Source: Mucidula mucida
Taxonomy: Eukaryota > Basidiomycota > Agaricomycetes > Agaricales > Physalacriaceae
Length of the DNA: 64,000 nucleotides
Direction of reading: 5' to 3'
Assembly: GCA_015501055.1 (NCBI GenBank)
Contig: JADNYV010000037.1
Span: forward strand, 1-64,000
Shown: piece by piece, positions 35,863 through 46,499 of the stretch
Layout: each line of letters opens with the position of its first letter
How positions within the stretch are numbered: position 1 is the first letter of the stretch
Notes under the pieces: generated by a model
Database searches by the model: none
What the model was told of the DNA's origin: nothing
What the model saw: the letters and a program-made list of their open reading frames with translations, nothing else
Position numbers and translations under genes: made by a program

Positions 35863-37266
35863 CTACTCATCTCCAGTCAGTACCTCCTTGAATCCCTGCC
35901 TGAAATCAAACGTGTAGCCGACGACCCGGAACTTGGAAAGCCTCATATGCGTAATCTCGGTGTGGGACTTTGTCAGCTCCTTGCACAGCCGCTCTGGATT
36001 GAACTTCTTCAGCTCGGCTAGTGTTTGCTTCGCCTGGACAACAAGCTCCTCGACATAATAAGGGTCAGTGCCAACAAGGCAATATAGCACCTCCCATGAG
36101 TTAAGCACGTCCAGGTACGCCCGTCGGAGTATAGACAAGATTCGAAGCATCGTCGCGAAGTTCCCGCTATGCGAATACAAGAGGTTTGGATGAAGCCAAT
36201 CTTGTCGTCTGTCACGGCAATGGCGTCCACGGCCGCAAAGCTGGTGGAGATCGGGCGGAGGTAAAGCGGACGCAGTTGGGAGATGTCGGCCTTGCAAGAG
36301 AAGTTCTCAGCTTTGCCAATAAGTTCGAGGGTGCCCGCGATGGCGCCAGCACCGATAACGTCCGGAAACTGTATTTTGCGGGTGAGCGCGCGATGCTTTA
36401 AGCCTTCGACGACCTTCCCGGCCACTGAACGCGTGTCGAATACATGAAGCGCGCGGGCCAGCTGTGTTTGTACTCTCTCGAACTTTTCCTGCGCTGAGAT
36501 AGCCTTCACTACTTCAGGCCATCCTGCAGGGATTTTCTGAGTTTCCTGGACACCGTCGCTGCAAAAGTAGTACACATTGGTGAGGGAGTCGATGAAGAAT
36601 ACCGGCTGCCCCATAGCGAGCAGACGGAAAAGGAAGTAGTAAGAGCCAAAGCTCTTGCCTGGATGCATGAGCGCAAATCCCAGAGCGAGAAAAATGGGAC
36701 CACTTGCCTATCCCGCATTGACCGGTCACAATGAAACGGGCTTTCTGGTTGAGTGTGCTCACCATACGTATGGCGTATCGCATTAACAGACTGTACTCGT
36801 GCCGAAGAAGGAACGTGGCGGCTTCCTTGCGGACCTGGAGCTCCCGTATGAGGTCGGAGAGTTGCAAGAAGTTCGGATGAGTGTCTAGGTTAATGTAGCG
36901 CAATTTGGGCGGGCGGTCACCGTCAACCTCATTGTAGTCATTCGGGTCCTCGCCTTCTGGATCCTCGCCTTCACCTTCACCTTCACCGTCGTGTCCGCCT
37001 ATGACGGAATGATCCACATCCATAGCATCCAAGTCGCTCTTCTCGCTGCCAGGGTTAAGCCACTCGTCATCTGGTGTCAAGTATTCAACGTATTTGAGCA
37101 AGGCTGGAGGTTCGTCCAGTAACTCCATCTCGCCAAGGTCATCATTGGCAGGCCAGAGAGCGTCATGAAGAGGCTTATATAGGTCACTCCAAGAGAATCC
37201 GGGCAGAGGGGGCAGCGCGGTCATGGCAGTGAGTGGTCTCAAGTTGTTGACAGGTATTTGAGTCAA
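35863..37266 (-). CDS. Crinkler-like P-loop NTPase / nuclease-fold protein (possible frameshift)
   Basis: Exon 1 (37266-36708) holds an acidic linker (about residues 85-105) and ends inside a Walker A motif. Joining to exon 2 at 36658 restores FIVTGQCGIGKSFGSYYFLF. The 49-nt intron between them has a GC donor (gcaagtg) and an AG acceptor. Downstream, FIDSLTNVYYFC may form the next strand of the NTPase core. The C-terminal region includes ISTSFAAVDAIAVTDDKIGF followed by IQTS, resembling the D..(Q/E)xT strand pair of PD-(D/E)xK-type nucleases in basidiomycete Crinkler-RHS-type proteins. From about 36200 the frame must change to reach NFATMLRILSILRRAYLDVL and the stop at 35863, so one base is lost or an intron was missed. 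Family assignment is by architecture; function is not established. Confidence 0.55.
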
Positions 37267-37399
37267 TCGAGCTGGTTCTCATTAGAGTCGCAAAGGCACA
37301 CGCCAATATTGGGACCTTCAGTGACACATCCCTTTTCGCACAGCGAGGAAAGTCTCCATTAATTTCAGCCCTGAATCTGAATCTCAACCACCTACACTC

Positions 37400-37910
37400 A
37401 TGCCATCACTCGTGCCCAACACGTTCCCGCCCAGGAATATGTCGATGGACGAGGCAGTCGCGCAAGGATTCTTCTTTGCTAAAGTATACTTGGAAAACGC
37501 CCATGCGATGACCCAGAGGTCAAGTGAGCGCGATGAGCTGTTCGCAGCGCTCCAGCCTGCGATCAAAGAAAGCGCGTCCATCCCACTTGCCTTCGACCCG
37601 TTCGCCGCTGGGACAGATAAGCTTCAGGTGCAAGCCGCTCTCGCTCAGTACGATGCGTATCTGCGGACAGTGCCAACTACCATCGGGGAGTACGTAGTCT
37701 CGTTTGGCAATTGGATCTTTGCTCGCTCATGCTGATATCTGTTGCAGTTACGCGTGTCACTGCTTCTATGCCTTCTCCGCGTCTGTTCTTTTCTCAGAGA
37801 CGTATGTTGATTGGAAGAGCGATGCCGCTCACATTGCTTATTCGTTGCGGTTGATTGAACTGTGAGGGCAATGTCAGTTTTGATCAGTGGCTCTGACTCA
37901 AAAGATAAGT
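37400..37910 (+). CDS. Uncharacterised small protein
   Basis: Starts MPSLVPNTFPPRNMSMDEAV at 37400, divergent from the Crinkler-like gene with about 130 bp between them. An intron (GTACGT to AG at about 37747) can be removed to give TTIGDYACHCFYAFSASVLF, and a second short intron leads to a stop near 37910. About 145 residues, mostly helical, no recognised domain. The next 300 bp contain another open frame (37887-38192) that might instead be its continuation. The shared promoter region suggests co-expression with the neighbour, but this is inference. Confidence 0.4.
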
Positions 37911-38567
37911 AGTACTTCGAATTGGGTTCTTAAACATCGTCCTTCCGCTCCAGCCTCACTAGACTACACCCTGCAGAGAGTCCTGGGACCTAATCGTGCT
38001 GCTATCCTCATGCCTGCACCATACCACTTCCTTACTGTCAAGTTCCGTCATTCATGGCATGGTAACTGGAACGTCGCTGGTATCAAGCAATCTGAAGGTC
38101 CTCCAGTCTTCTCCGTCTCCTGCAGTAGATCTCCTCAGGTGCTCGAGATGGACGAAGATGGCGAGCGTGGCGAGGATCGCATCCAGAAGTAATAATATAT
38201 CTTCGGTCGTTCGGATTTCTTTCGCGTTCTCAAGCCATCGTGTATTAAAACTACTACGGCAATGTTTGTGTTATTGTAACTTGATATCCACAATTGTGGC
38301 CCATCGGGTGGCTCTCGATAAAAAGGTAAGTCCGGAAATTTCGAGAGCTTCTACTGTTACGCACTCAGGAATGAGAAGTTGCTTTCTGTGTGAACCTTTT
38401 TCCAAGAATGTCACAGAAGACTTGAAATATCGCAAGTGGGAACTTAAAATCATAGGCTTGGGATATTCTGAAAATGCTTGTAAATTTGGTCTGAGCTCTA
38501 AACTATGATGACTATTAGTGTAATATATGCGTATGATTGTAGTATGATGATAGCCTTTGTTGTAAAC

Positions 38568-40785
38568 TTATGAAAACTGCCAGACCTTCGTCGGTCCAAA
38601 CGCCTCAGGCATTTCGAACGAAGGACAGTTGTCCGCCTCATGTTCGACCTGGCCACACCAAGCGCACCATGACCTGTTTGTGCAAGTGAGTTTCTGTCCG
38701 TCCACGGTGACTTCAAAGCTGAAGAATGATTCCAGCACGTCTGCGCGTTTGGACGTCGTGAAAGTCCCGACCATAGAGCTTCCGAAGCCTCCGCCTTCAA
38801 GTGCGACACGATTGATGCTCTGAACAGATACGGAAGCAGACAACGATAACGTCGACGCGACCTTGTCCTCCTTAATGGCCAAAGGAACATTACGAACGAT
38901 GAAACCTCTTTCCAGGGGCAACTTTGTCGATGCAAGCCAGGCATGAACATAAATCCCCGTATATCTACCAGAAAAAGGCTCCAGAGATATGCATGCTTGA
39001 AGTCCGCTTCGGAGGAACGAATCGCAGACGTTGAATGTCGGCGCCACTTCTACGAGGTACATGTGTCCGCTGAGAGATGGGTGCTGGACCGTGACAAGGG
39101 TCGTGAAGTCGACGTTCAAGTCTACCCTTATGAAATTGGAGATGTCCGTCTCGGTCCAGACCTGCGAATGTTCGTTGACGGGGACAAAGGCAAAGGCGAT
39201 GACCGGTCGACGCGCTTGATCCATGTGGGACACCATAGTCGATTCTTTCCAGCCAACGAGGTGGTCAACCCCTAGACCTTCGGTACTTGGCCAATCCCCG
39301 AGGACGACGCGTAGCTCGCTGATGATCGTTTTATTGCGTTCAGCTATATCCTCACCACTGAGTTGGGGTAGAGCAGCATTTTCGTCGGTCTCGTCGAGCT
39401 CGGCATTAGATCCGTTCGACGACTGGAAAAGAGAGAATTAGTTCTGATGCTTCAACACCTGGCGAAATCCATAGTACCTGGCTTTCCGAATCGGATGTCA
39501 CAGAGTCCTGGCTGCCCTGGCGCGCTATTCGCTCACTTGGACTCTGCTCCCGCGACGCCGTTGAACTCGAGGCTGTTTTTTTATGTGAGAGGAAAAGGAA
39601 CGACGTAGGCGCAAACTCACATGATTCTTCCGATTCTGAATGATCTGCACATTCAATGGTGTTCGTCCGCTTTGATACTCCTGAGCTATAGATTGGAGTT
39701 GACTTGTCTGATCCTCGTTGAAAAGAAATGCGTACCTAGTGTTGAGCCTCTGCTTCTTTGACTTTATAACATCATCGTTGCCACGCGAGTCGACCGAAGA
39801 TGAAGACGCCGTTCGGCTTCGTTTCTGTCCGCGTAGAGTGACTGTCTGGGTTGCAGAGTCCCTGGCTTCAGCTCTCGAGGACGACTTCACTTGTTCTCTA
39901 GCCATTACTTGAGGCGTCCAATTCCTTAGTGACGAGGTGAGCTCTTTCCATTGACGGTCAGGCCGTGGTGATTTGTTAGCCCCCTTGCTAGCAAGTATGT
40001 GTGCGCCCTCATTCCCTACAATTCCAGTATGCCCGGGTACCCATTCCAACGTAATCTGAACATTTTTGCATACCAGTGCGTTCCGTTTGAGGGCGCTGAT
40101 ATATTGAATAAGAGGCTTGAATTTCTGGTTGCCCCTCTTGTGGGGATGGAGCATGGTGATCTCTAGAGCGGCGCGAGATTAGTCATTTCGACAAACAAAC
40201 CATAAAGTAGATACCTATGACAGCAGTGAGACTGTCTGTCTTCACAATGAAGTGGGTGCCCTTGGCAACACTTTCACATTCCTTATGAGCATTGATTTCT
40301 TCTAGAAAAGCAATCAAAGCCTCGTGAAGACAGTATGAGTACTGCATGCAAGAACGGTAGCATGGTAACGTACCTGCAATTCGGCAATGTTGACGTCTGG
40401 GTCACCCCAACATCTTGCAAACAAATTCCTGTTACAGGAGATGAATACGAAAAGGCAATCTCCAGATTTCTGGCAGCCACGATTCACCTCGCGTCATTGC
40501 ATCCCCACCACACTCCCACTCCACCTCGAGGCACCTGTCCGGGCTTTTTGTTGTTCTCTTTCAGGCTTCCGTCGATGAAGACCTCTACGCGTTGGGTAAG
40601 GACAACTAGCGGATCGCGGTCCATGTGCAAGGCGAAGGTGTACACGTGATCGATTTTTTGCCCTTTTGGCCACGTACACAACCGGAGTCCGTTTGGGAAG
40701 CGCCTCGCTTTCGTTCCTTCGAGCGCGCATGCACAGCTACACCTCAAATGGGCTTTACCGTCAGATGCTATCCTATCAAGTCATG
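38568..40785 (-). CDS. RNase H-domain protein fused to a CCHC zinc-knuckle region
   Basis: Exons about 40785-40488, 40428-40374, 40320-40215, 40162 to about 39620, about 39575-39478 and 39422-38568 join in frame. The N-terminal RNase H1-type domain shows VEVFIDGSLKENN (first Asp), DPDVNIAELQALI (Glu), FIVKTDSLTAV (second Asp) and WVPGHTGIVGNEGAHILASKG, where the last acidic position of the GNE.AD motif is His. A basic Ser-rich linker (QKRSRTASSSSVD) follows. The 280-residue C-terminal part has a zinc knuckle CAWCGQVEHEADNC. No reverse transcriptase or ATG in frame was found upstream, so this may be a domesticated or truncated retroelement protein. The exact join near 39600 is ambiguous: two donor/acceptor choices keep the frame. 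Confidence 0.68.
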
Positions 40786-40789
40786 CAAC

Positions 40790-41234
40790 GCATTCAATAT
40801 TTCCTTCAGCGTATTGACTGTACACTTAACTTTTCTTTAACAATCCCCCCTCATGCATCATGTGTTGTTCCTCTAGGTCTGAATTCCGATACATCGAGTC
40901 GAACCCGGCAACCTCCACTCTCTGCTTGAGCCGTCCGTTCATTTACTTGTCATCATGGACGACGCTTACCGCTATTGTGCGGCATTCGCCTTATACTGAA
41001 TTCGAAGGATCAAATGTGCGTTGGACCTAACTAAGTATCATGAACTTTCTGCTCTGGGCGCGCTCGTCGGAGCACATTTGCCTGTTTAGAGTTTAATATT
41101 GCGCATGGATCCACGCTACGAACGGTGTCCACCAAGTTGAGCTAAGGTAGGAGTAGATTTCATATTATTCACCGTCGAGCTGACCGGTCTCCAGCTATTC
41201 TCTGACCGAACTTCCCCCTTCGAGGAGATGCCTT
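40790..41234. other. No gene recognised
   Basis: Upstream side of the RNase H gene. It contains no reverse-transcriptase motif, which would be expected if a full LINE element were present. Confidence 0.45.
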
Positions 41235-41910
41235 TCATTTCTGAATCGAAAAGACGTTGCGCTCCTCCGCCTGCGGATGCTCGGACTCTCTGTTCGATGA
41301 TGCGGCATGGCCTCCAAAGTACCTAGTCCTTGGTTTGAAACGACCTCTTGACCGTTTTCTGGAATTGAATGTGCTTTTTTTAGGACTCGTCTGAAGCTTA
41401 GAGTCAGAGACCGTCGTGTGAAGGAGCGGTGCGTTACGGAAGGCCGAGACTAGAAAGTCGCGCTTCCTTAAGCTCGACGAGTCTCGGCCGAGCGCCTGTC
41501 CCGGATTTAACGCCCGGATCAGTGGGACTGAGAGGTGCCACAACGAGATTGTAGAGCAGCTACATACATGAGGTCTTTGCTTCAATGAATCAGCGGTCCA
41601 GATTTCTATGTACTGGAATCATCGCCGGTTTACACTTAGATTGACAGCCTGAAAACGTATGGCATATTCTTGCGGCGTTGAGTATTCCAGATTCCTCAAA
41701 GACTTGCGAAGCTTGCGGAAGTACACGGACTTTGAACGGGTCGGAAAGACAACGGACCGCCATCGACGGAGGTGGTAGGAAGACTATTGTCGATGATGAA
41801 CCGCTTTGGAGGGCATGAAGTCGACACAAGAACGACGAACGATTAGCGTAATCGGCCAGACAACTGGCAATCGAGGCAGACCGAGCCTTGGGTGAGTAGA
41901 GCGACCGGCA
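41235..41910 (-). CDS. Possible small multi-exon gene, unidentified
   Basis: The minus strand upstream of the dehydrogenase kinase gene has plausible fragments. They start near MPVALLTQGSVCLDCQLSG, continue with a basic helix YFRKLRKSLRNLEYSTPQEY, and end in a basic tail RKRSRGRFKPRTRYFGG. The fragments lie in different frames and I could not place all introns. The basic composition would suit a mitochondrial or ribosome-associated protein, but no family is recognised. It would be divergent from the kinase gene at 42084 and could share its promoter. Confidence 0.3.
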
Positions 41911-42083
41911 TTAGGCGCAGCCAATCGGCTTCACAGGGATTCGTGGACACGTGATATATAACATGTGAAATGAAAGTAGGGCTTCCCCGCTCCCCACATT
42001 GGAACTTTGCTTTCGACCTCCACGACGACGACAAGCGCAGCGCACATAACGACGACCACTGCGCGACCACTGATGAGCCAAGG

Positions 42084-43625
42084 ATGTCTGCCTTGTTCCG
42101 TATAACGCCCAGTCTATGGGACAAGATACACCACTTTGCGTCATTCCCACAAACGGGAGGTAGGCAGCCATATTGCCTGCTTTCTCCAGCTTTAATGTAC
42201 ATTAGTTTCTCTGCAGCAGATGGTGCTTTTTGGTCAGAATCCATCGCAGGGGACATTGTTGAAAGCGAGCCAATTTTTAGCGGGTATGTCGTGTGCGCCA
42301 ACGACCGGAATATGACTCACTCGTCTTGCAGAGGAATTGCCCGTGCGCCTAGCACATCGCGTCAAGGAACTCGATGAATTGCCTCATAGCTTGAGCGACA
42401 TGCCGTCGATAAAAAAGGTCAAGAACTGGTATGCCCAGTCGTTTGAGGTGCGCACAACTGATGGATATGGAATGTTGGCTCATCATTGTTTGTAGGAACT
42501 TATAACATTTCCTCCGGTAAATTTGCCTCCAGACGTGCGGCGCGCGCTTAATGGCACCTCATCGGACGGCTCCCTATTACCTGAGCCCACTCCCAATCCT
42601 TCTCTTGCCCAGATGGTCGAAGATTACGCCAACAATCCTCATCTACACACGTCGTTCAACTCCGCAGCACACCCTCCAGCAAAGAGTGGCAATGGCTTCA
42701 ATAAGCTCAAGCTTCGTGTTCCCATGGAGCGGCGCTATTTCTCTCCACCATCATCCTTGTCTCTTCCTCCGCAGGTGCAGGACTACAATGCTCGATTTAC
42801 AAAAACCCTGGAGCAAATCAAGACACGGCACGACCCCACTGTCACTACCGTCGCGCAAGGTGTACTCGAGTGGAAACGGAGTCGCAACGCACCGAACATT
42901 GGATTGGACGTTCAAGCGTGGCTCGACCGTTTCTATATGTCGCGTATCGGCATTCGGTTCCTCATTGGACAACACATCGCTCTCAACAGCCAGGGCTCTC
43001 ACCAGGACTACGTAGGTATCATATGCACGAACGCCAACGTGCACGATATTGTGCAGGAGTCGATTGAGAATGCGCGGTTTGTGTGTGAAGAACACTACGC
43101 GATGTTCCGCGGCCCGCCTGTCCAGCTCATATGTCCACCGCACCTAGAGTTCGCCTACGTGCCGGGACATTTGTCGCACATCGTCTTTGAGTTATTGAAA
43201 AACTCGCTGCGGGCGGTGGTGGAGAGGTTTGGCGTGGATTGCGAGAATTACCCACCGATCAAGGTTGTTGTTGTGGAGGGTACGGAGGACATCACCATCA
43301 AGATTAGCGATGAGGGAGGTGGGATACCGAGAAGCGCTATACCGTTGATCTGGACGTATATGTATACGACCATGGAGGGACAGGGTGTAGCTGAGGATTT
43401 CAACGCTAGTGACTTCAAGGCCCCAATGGCTGGCTTTGGGTACGGTTTACCGCTGTCGAGATTGGTGAGTACCCATTCTTCCATCGCTGTCTTTCATAAA
43501 TAACATATTTTCAGTATGCCAGATACTTTGGGGGTGATCTGAGGTTGATTGCGATGGATGGGTTCGGGACAGATGTATATATTCACTTGAACAGGCTTTC
43601 CAGTAGTAGGGAGCCCTTGCCTTAG
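42084..43625 (+). CDS. Mitochondrial pyruvate / branched-chain 2-oxoacid dehydrogenase kinase
   Basis: Five exons (42084-42159, 42206-42283, 42332-42447, 42496-43464, 43515-43625) give 449 residues, the usual family length. The N-terminal BCDHK_Adom3 region begins LWDKIHHFASFPQTGVSLQQ, then ELPVRLAHRVKELDELPHSL and MPSIKKVKNWYAQSFEEL. The GHKL ATPase part has the N-box HIVFELLKNSLRAVVERF, G1 box SDEGGGIPRS, G2 GFGYGLPLSRLYARYFGG and the G3-like DGFGTDVYIHL. These kinases phosphorylate serine in the E1 subunit of mitochondrial dehydrogenase complexes and switch them off, despite a histidine-kinase-like fold. ATG 42084 was chosen because it starts directly at the conserved region, although the frame is open to 41970. 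All motifs are intact. I cannot separate pyruvate from branched-chain specificity by eye. Confidence 0.93.
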
Positions 43626-43629
43626 ACCT

Positions 43630-44378
43630 ACACTACATCCTATCAAAAAATGTGTATATAATAGTCTGCTTCATATATCTGCAACTTGCACCACATAGTT
43701 GATAATCAAATTCTTCCGCACGCGCATACGTGGCCCGCTCAAGTCAATCCCATCGAAGCACTCTTCCTCACTCATACGCTCGTGCACGTTGATCCCGCTC
43801 GTCGGGACACAAAACGTTATCGATGATTTCGATCGTTCATCCTGGTGATAAATTGTGTTCGTTGGTTGGGACAACCGGGCTGCATCTCGACACCGATGTA
43901 GTAAAGTACGCCGAGAGTACCCTGTTTACTAGGAAGGCGTATCAGTTGCATAACACTATGGTATTCAAGATCAAGTCGACATGAGGCAATATAAAAATAG
44001 CTGCCTTTCCTACTTTTGAGCTTTCGATCATGATCGACAGTGACACGCAATTTGCTCTTGTCGGAGACCACCATCATGCAGATTGTTATTCGCACATCGG
44101 ACCTCGGGAACTGGGTAAAGCAGAATACAACAAATAGACGCCCAAGCCCTTGCCACGCTCAGGGGAGCTTCCGGATTTGGATAGCACGGCAACCGTGGGT
44201 TCTCCGTTTCCTCTCTTGCCTCTGTACTTATACCTGTGACAGCTCGACACCTAATTCCGGATTTCTCTCTTGCTTCAGCATCCATCCAGCACTACTCTGC
44301 GTCCAGCCTGACTTGTTCATATCCACTTATAACCAACTTATCGGCTTGGACTGTTATCATTATTCTTCAACATTATCT
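43630..44378. other. No gene recognised
   Basis: Intergenic stretch before the first metacaspase. A plus-strand frame from 44040 runs into the metacaspase start but its upstream part has no domain. Confidence 0.5.
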
Positions 44379-45842
44379 ATGTACCACCACTGGAAGGAGC
44401 ACCGCAAAGGCCACGCAGCCTCATCTAATCGTGAGGTTGATCCGAGTGGGTCGCAGCACGTCGGTTCGGAATCCCAACACGTCCAGGACGACCTTGACCG
44501 CGGGGTAAGGGACGTCGTCCGCCACATCTTCCAATACTCCAAGTGCACTGGGCGCAAGAAGGCTGTCTGCGTATGTCCTTGTCCGCTCCCTCATCGGGGC
44601 TCTATTATGACCGGTGACTCATTGCTGCTCTTGCCTGTTCTAGATCGGAATCAACTACATAGGCCAGAAGCACGAGCTCAAAGGCTGCATCAACGACGCG
44701 CGTCATGTGCACGACTTTCTCTTGAGTGCGTGTGTATGGTGCGCTTTTCCCCTTTTCGCTGACGGATGCGAATTAGACCATTGTAATTATAAGAACGAGA
44801 ACATAATGGTGCTGACTGATGGGGACGCGAATAAGCGCCGGTGGCCAACGAAGGAGAATATGCTTGGCGCGATGCAGTGGTTGGTGAAGGACGCGCATAC
44901 GCATGATTCGCTGTTCTTCCATTATTCGGGGCATGGCGGTCGTACGCCTGATTTGGACGGGGATGAGATTTCGGGGTTTGATGAAGGTGGGTATGTATGT
45001 CTGCGTTAGTGTATCCATTACTAACAGACGTGGGTTAGTTATCTACCCAGTGGATTATCTAAAAAATGGAACGATCATTGACGATGTGAGTTTTTGGCAT
45101 GATTGGTCGCGGAATGATAGCTGATGGTATGAACGTAGATTCTCCATGACTTCCTGGTGCGACCGCTTCCGATGGGCTGTCGGCTGACGGTAGGTTTCAT
45201 CTATCCGCTGCTGATCTTTCGTTTGGAACTTATCTATATCAGGCTTTGTTCGATGTACGTTACAAGATGGCGCCTTTTTATTCTGACTCTGATCTATGTA
45301 TAGTGCTGTCACTCGGGGACGGTCCTCGATCTTCCATTCAGCGTATGTTCCACATCTCTTCTATGGAGAGACGGAATTCAGCGTCAGTGTAGTACGACAC
45401 GCGCGGAAAGCTAACGCTGCAAGTTACGAAGAAAGCATACCGGAAAAAAATGAGTCCCGCGGATGTCGTGCGTAATCCGCTATTTCTTCGTCTTTGCTTG
45501 TCCTAATTCTCGTAGATTTGTTGGTCCGGTAGTAAGGACGGGCAGACAAGCGCAGATACATTTCAAGGAGGCGTCGCGGTTGGAGCCATGAGCTATGTAA
45601 GCACCGACGACACTCTGCAGATATCGACAACTGAGTCTTCTCAGGCATTCATCAAGTCGTTAAGGGCCAACCATAATCAGTCCTACCAAGGACTGCTGAA
45701 CTCTGTTCGCACAATTCTATATCCGCGATACAGCCAGACCCCACAGTTGGGCAGCTCGCATCGTATTGTGAGTCATCACATTGTTTTGTCCTGCTGTCTT
45801 ACTGAATCGCCGTAGGACACTAAAATACGATTCATCATATGA
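44379..45842 (+). CDS. Type I metacaspase, tandem copy 1
   Basis: About nine exons, of which 44379-44570, 44644-44725 and the one starting at 44777 are well defined. After a hydrophilic prodomain, the p20 region reads [20 protein letters not shown] and [12 protein letters not shown]. The catalytic His lies in [20 protein letters not shown]. After further splicing the catalytic Cys lies in [17 protein letters not shown]. The p10 part includes [20 protein letters not shown] and [20 protein letters not shown], ending DTKIRFII at 45842. Metacaspases are calcium-activated cysteine peptidases that cut after Arg or Lys and act in stress and cell-death responses. Both catalytic residues are present, so activity is expected. 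The prodomain is short (about 45 residues) and lacks a clear zinc finger. The next gene is a tandem paralogue. Confidence 0.9.
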
Positions 45843-45844
45843 TA

Positions 45845-46498
45845 ATCATTTTTCTAATAACAACGTGTTCGTGAACTGATAGTATTTGACGGACTTGACG
45901 TCCGAGAAATTTAGACTCCTCTGATATCTTGTTTCCCCCTCAATCGTGGTACTCATCGCGTACCCAGGACGCCGGAGTTGCGTCTCCTACGCCGGCGGCT
46001 AAGGGAATATCGTAACGGATGCCAAACGGAAGCTGGCTCGAGGAACCAGTCCATATGGGGAAAGCCTTTCGAGGCGCCTCGGATGATGACGCCGTCTCAA
46101 ACAGGTCGCTTGAGCTGCATTCCTGGGCCCGACTCCTCTCCGGAGGTTGATGCTTGCTATTCTATCGTCGTTCTTGAGCGAGGTGACTCTAATGTGGGTT
46201 GTCTACCACTACTTCATGGCCAATTATCCATCCTGTCAAGGTCTTGGCCACAGAGCTCGAGGGAAAGAAGATCCGAATTTGCATAAAACGGGAAGAGTGA
46301 TCTCCTGTCCTACATCGGCCTTGTACATTTCTAGCTGCTACGTGGAGTCAGCTGTCCCATGCTGTCCCCTCCATTATAACCGCGCTGCATTGTCCATAGT
46401 GAAACCCTCTCCCCCTGGTCTTGGTACCCACTGTCGGCTTTGTCTCTTGCCTTCCATAAAGTGTCGCTCGTTCAGTCGCCCCCCGTTCGTTCGTTCAA
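45845..46498. other. Spacer between tandem metacaspases
   Basis: About 650 bp with the terminator side of copy 1 and promoter side of copy 2. No gene recognised. Confidence 0.5.
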
Positions 46499-46499
46499 C

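Noticed and set aside
37887..38192. Separate gene downstream of the small protein at 37400
   Set aside because: An open frame of 101 codons without domain; it could be a continuation of the upstream gene or non-coding. Left unannotated.
38640..40785. Complete LINE retrotransposon
   Set aside because: An RNase H domain and zinc knuckle are present, but no reverse transcriptase or endonuclease motif was seen on either side, and the gene is spliced.
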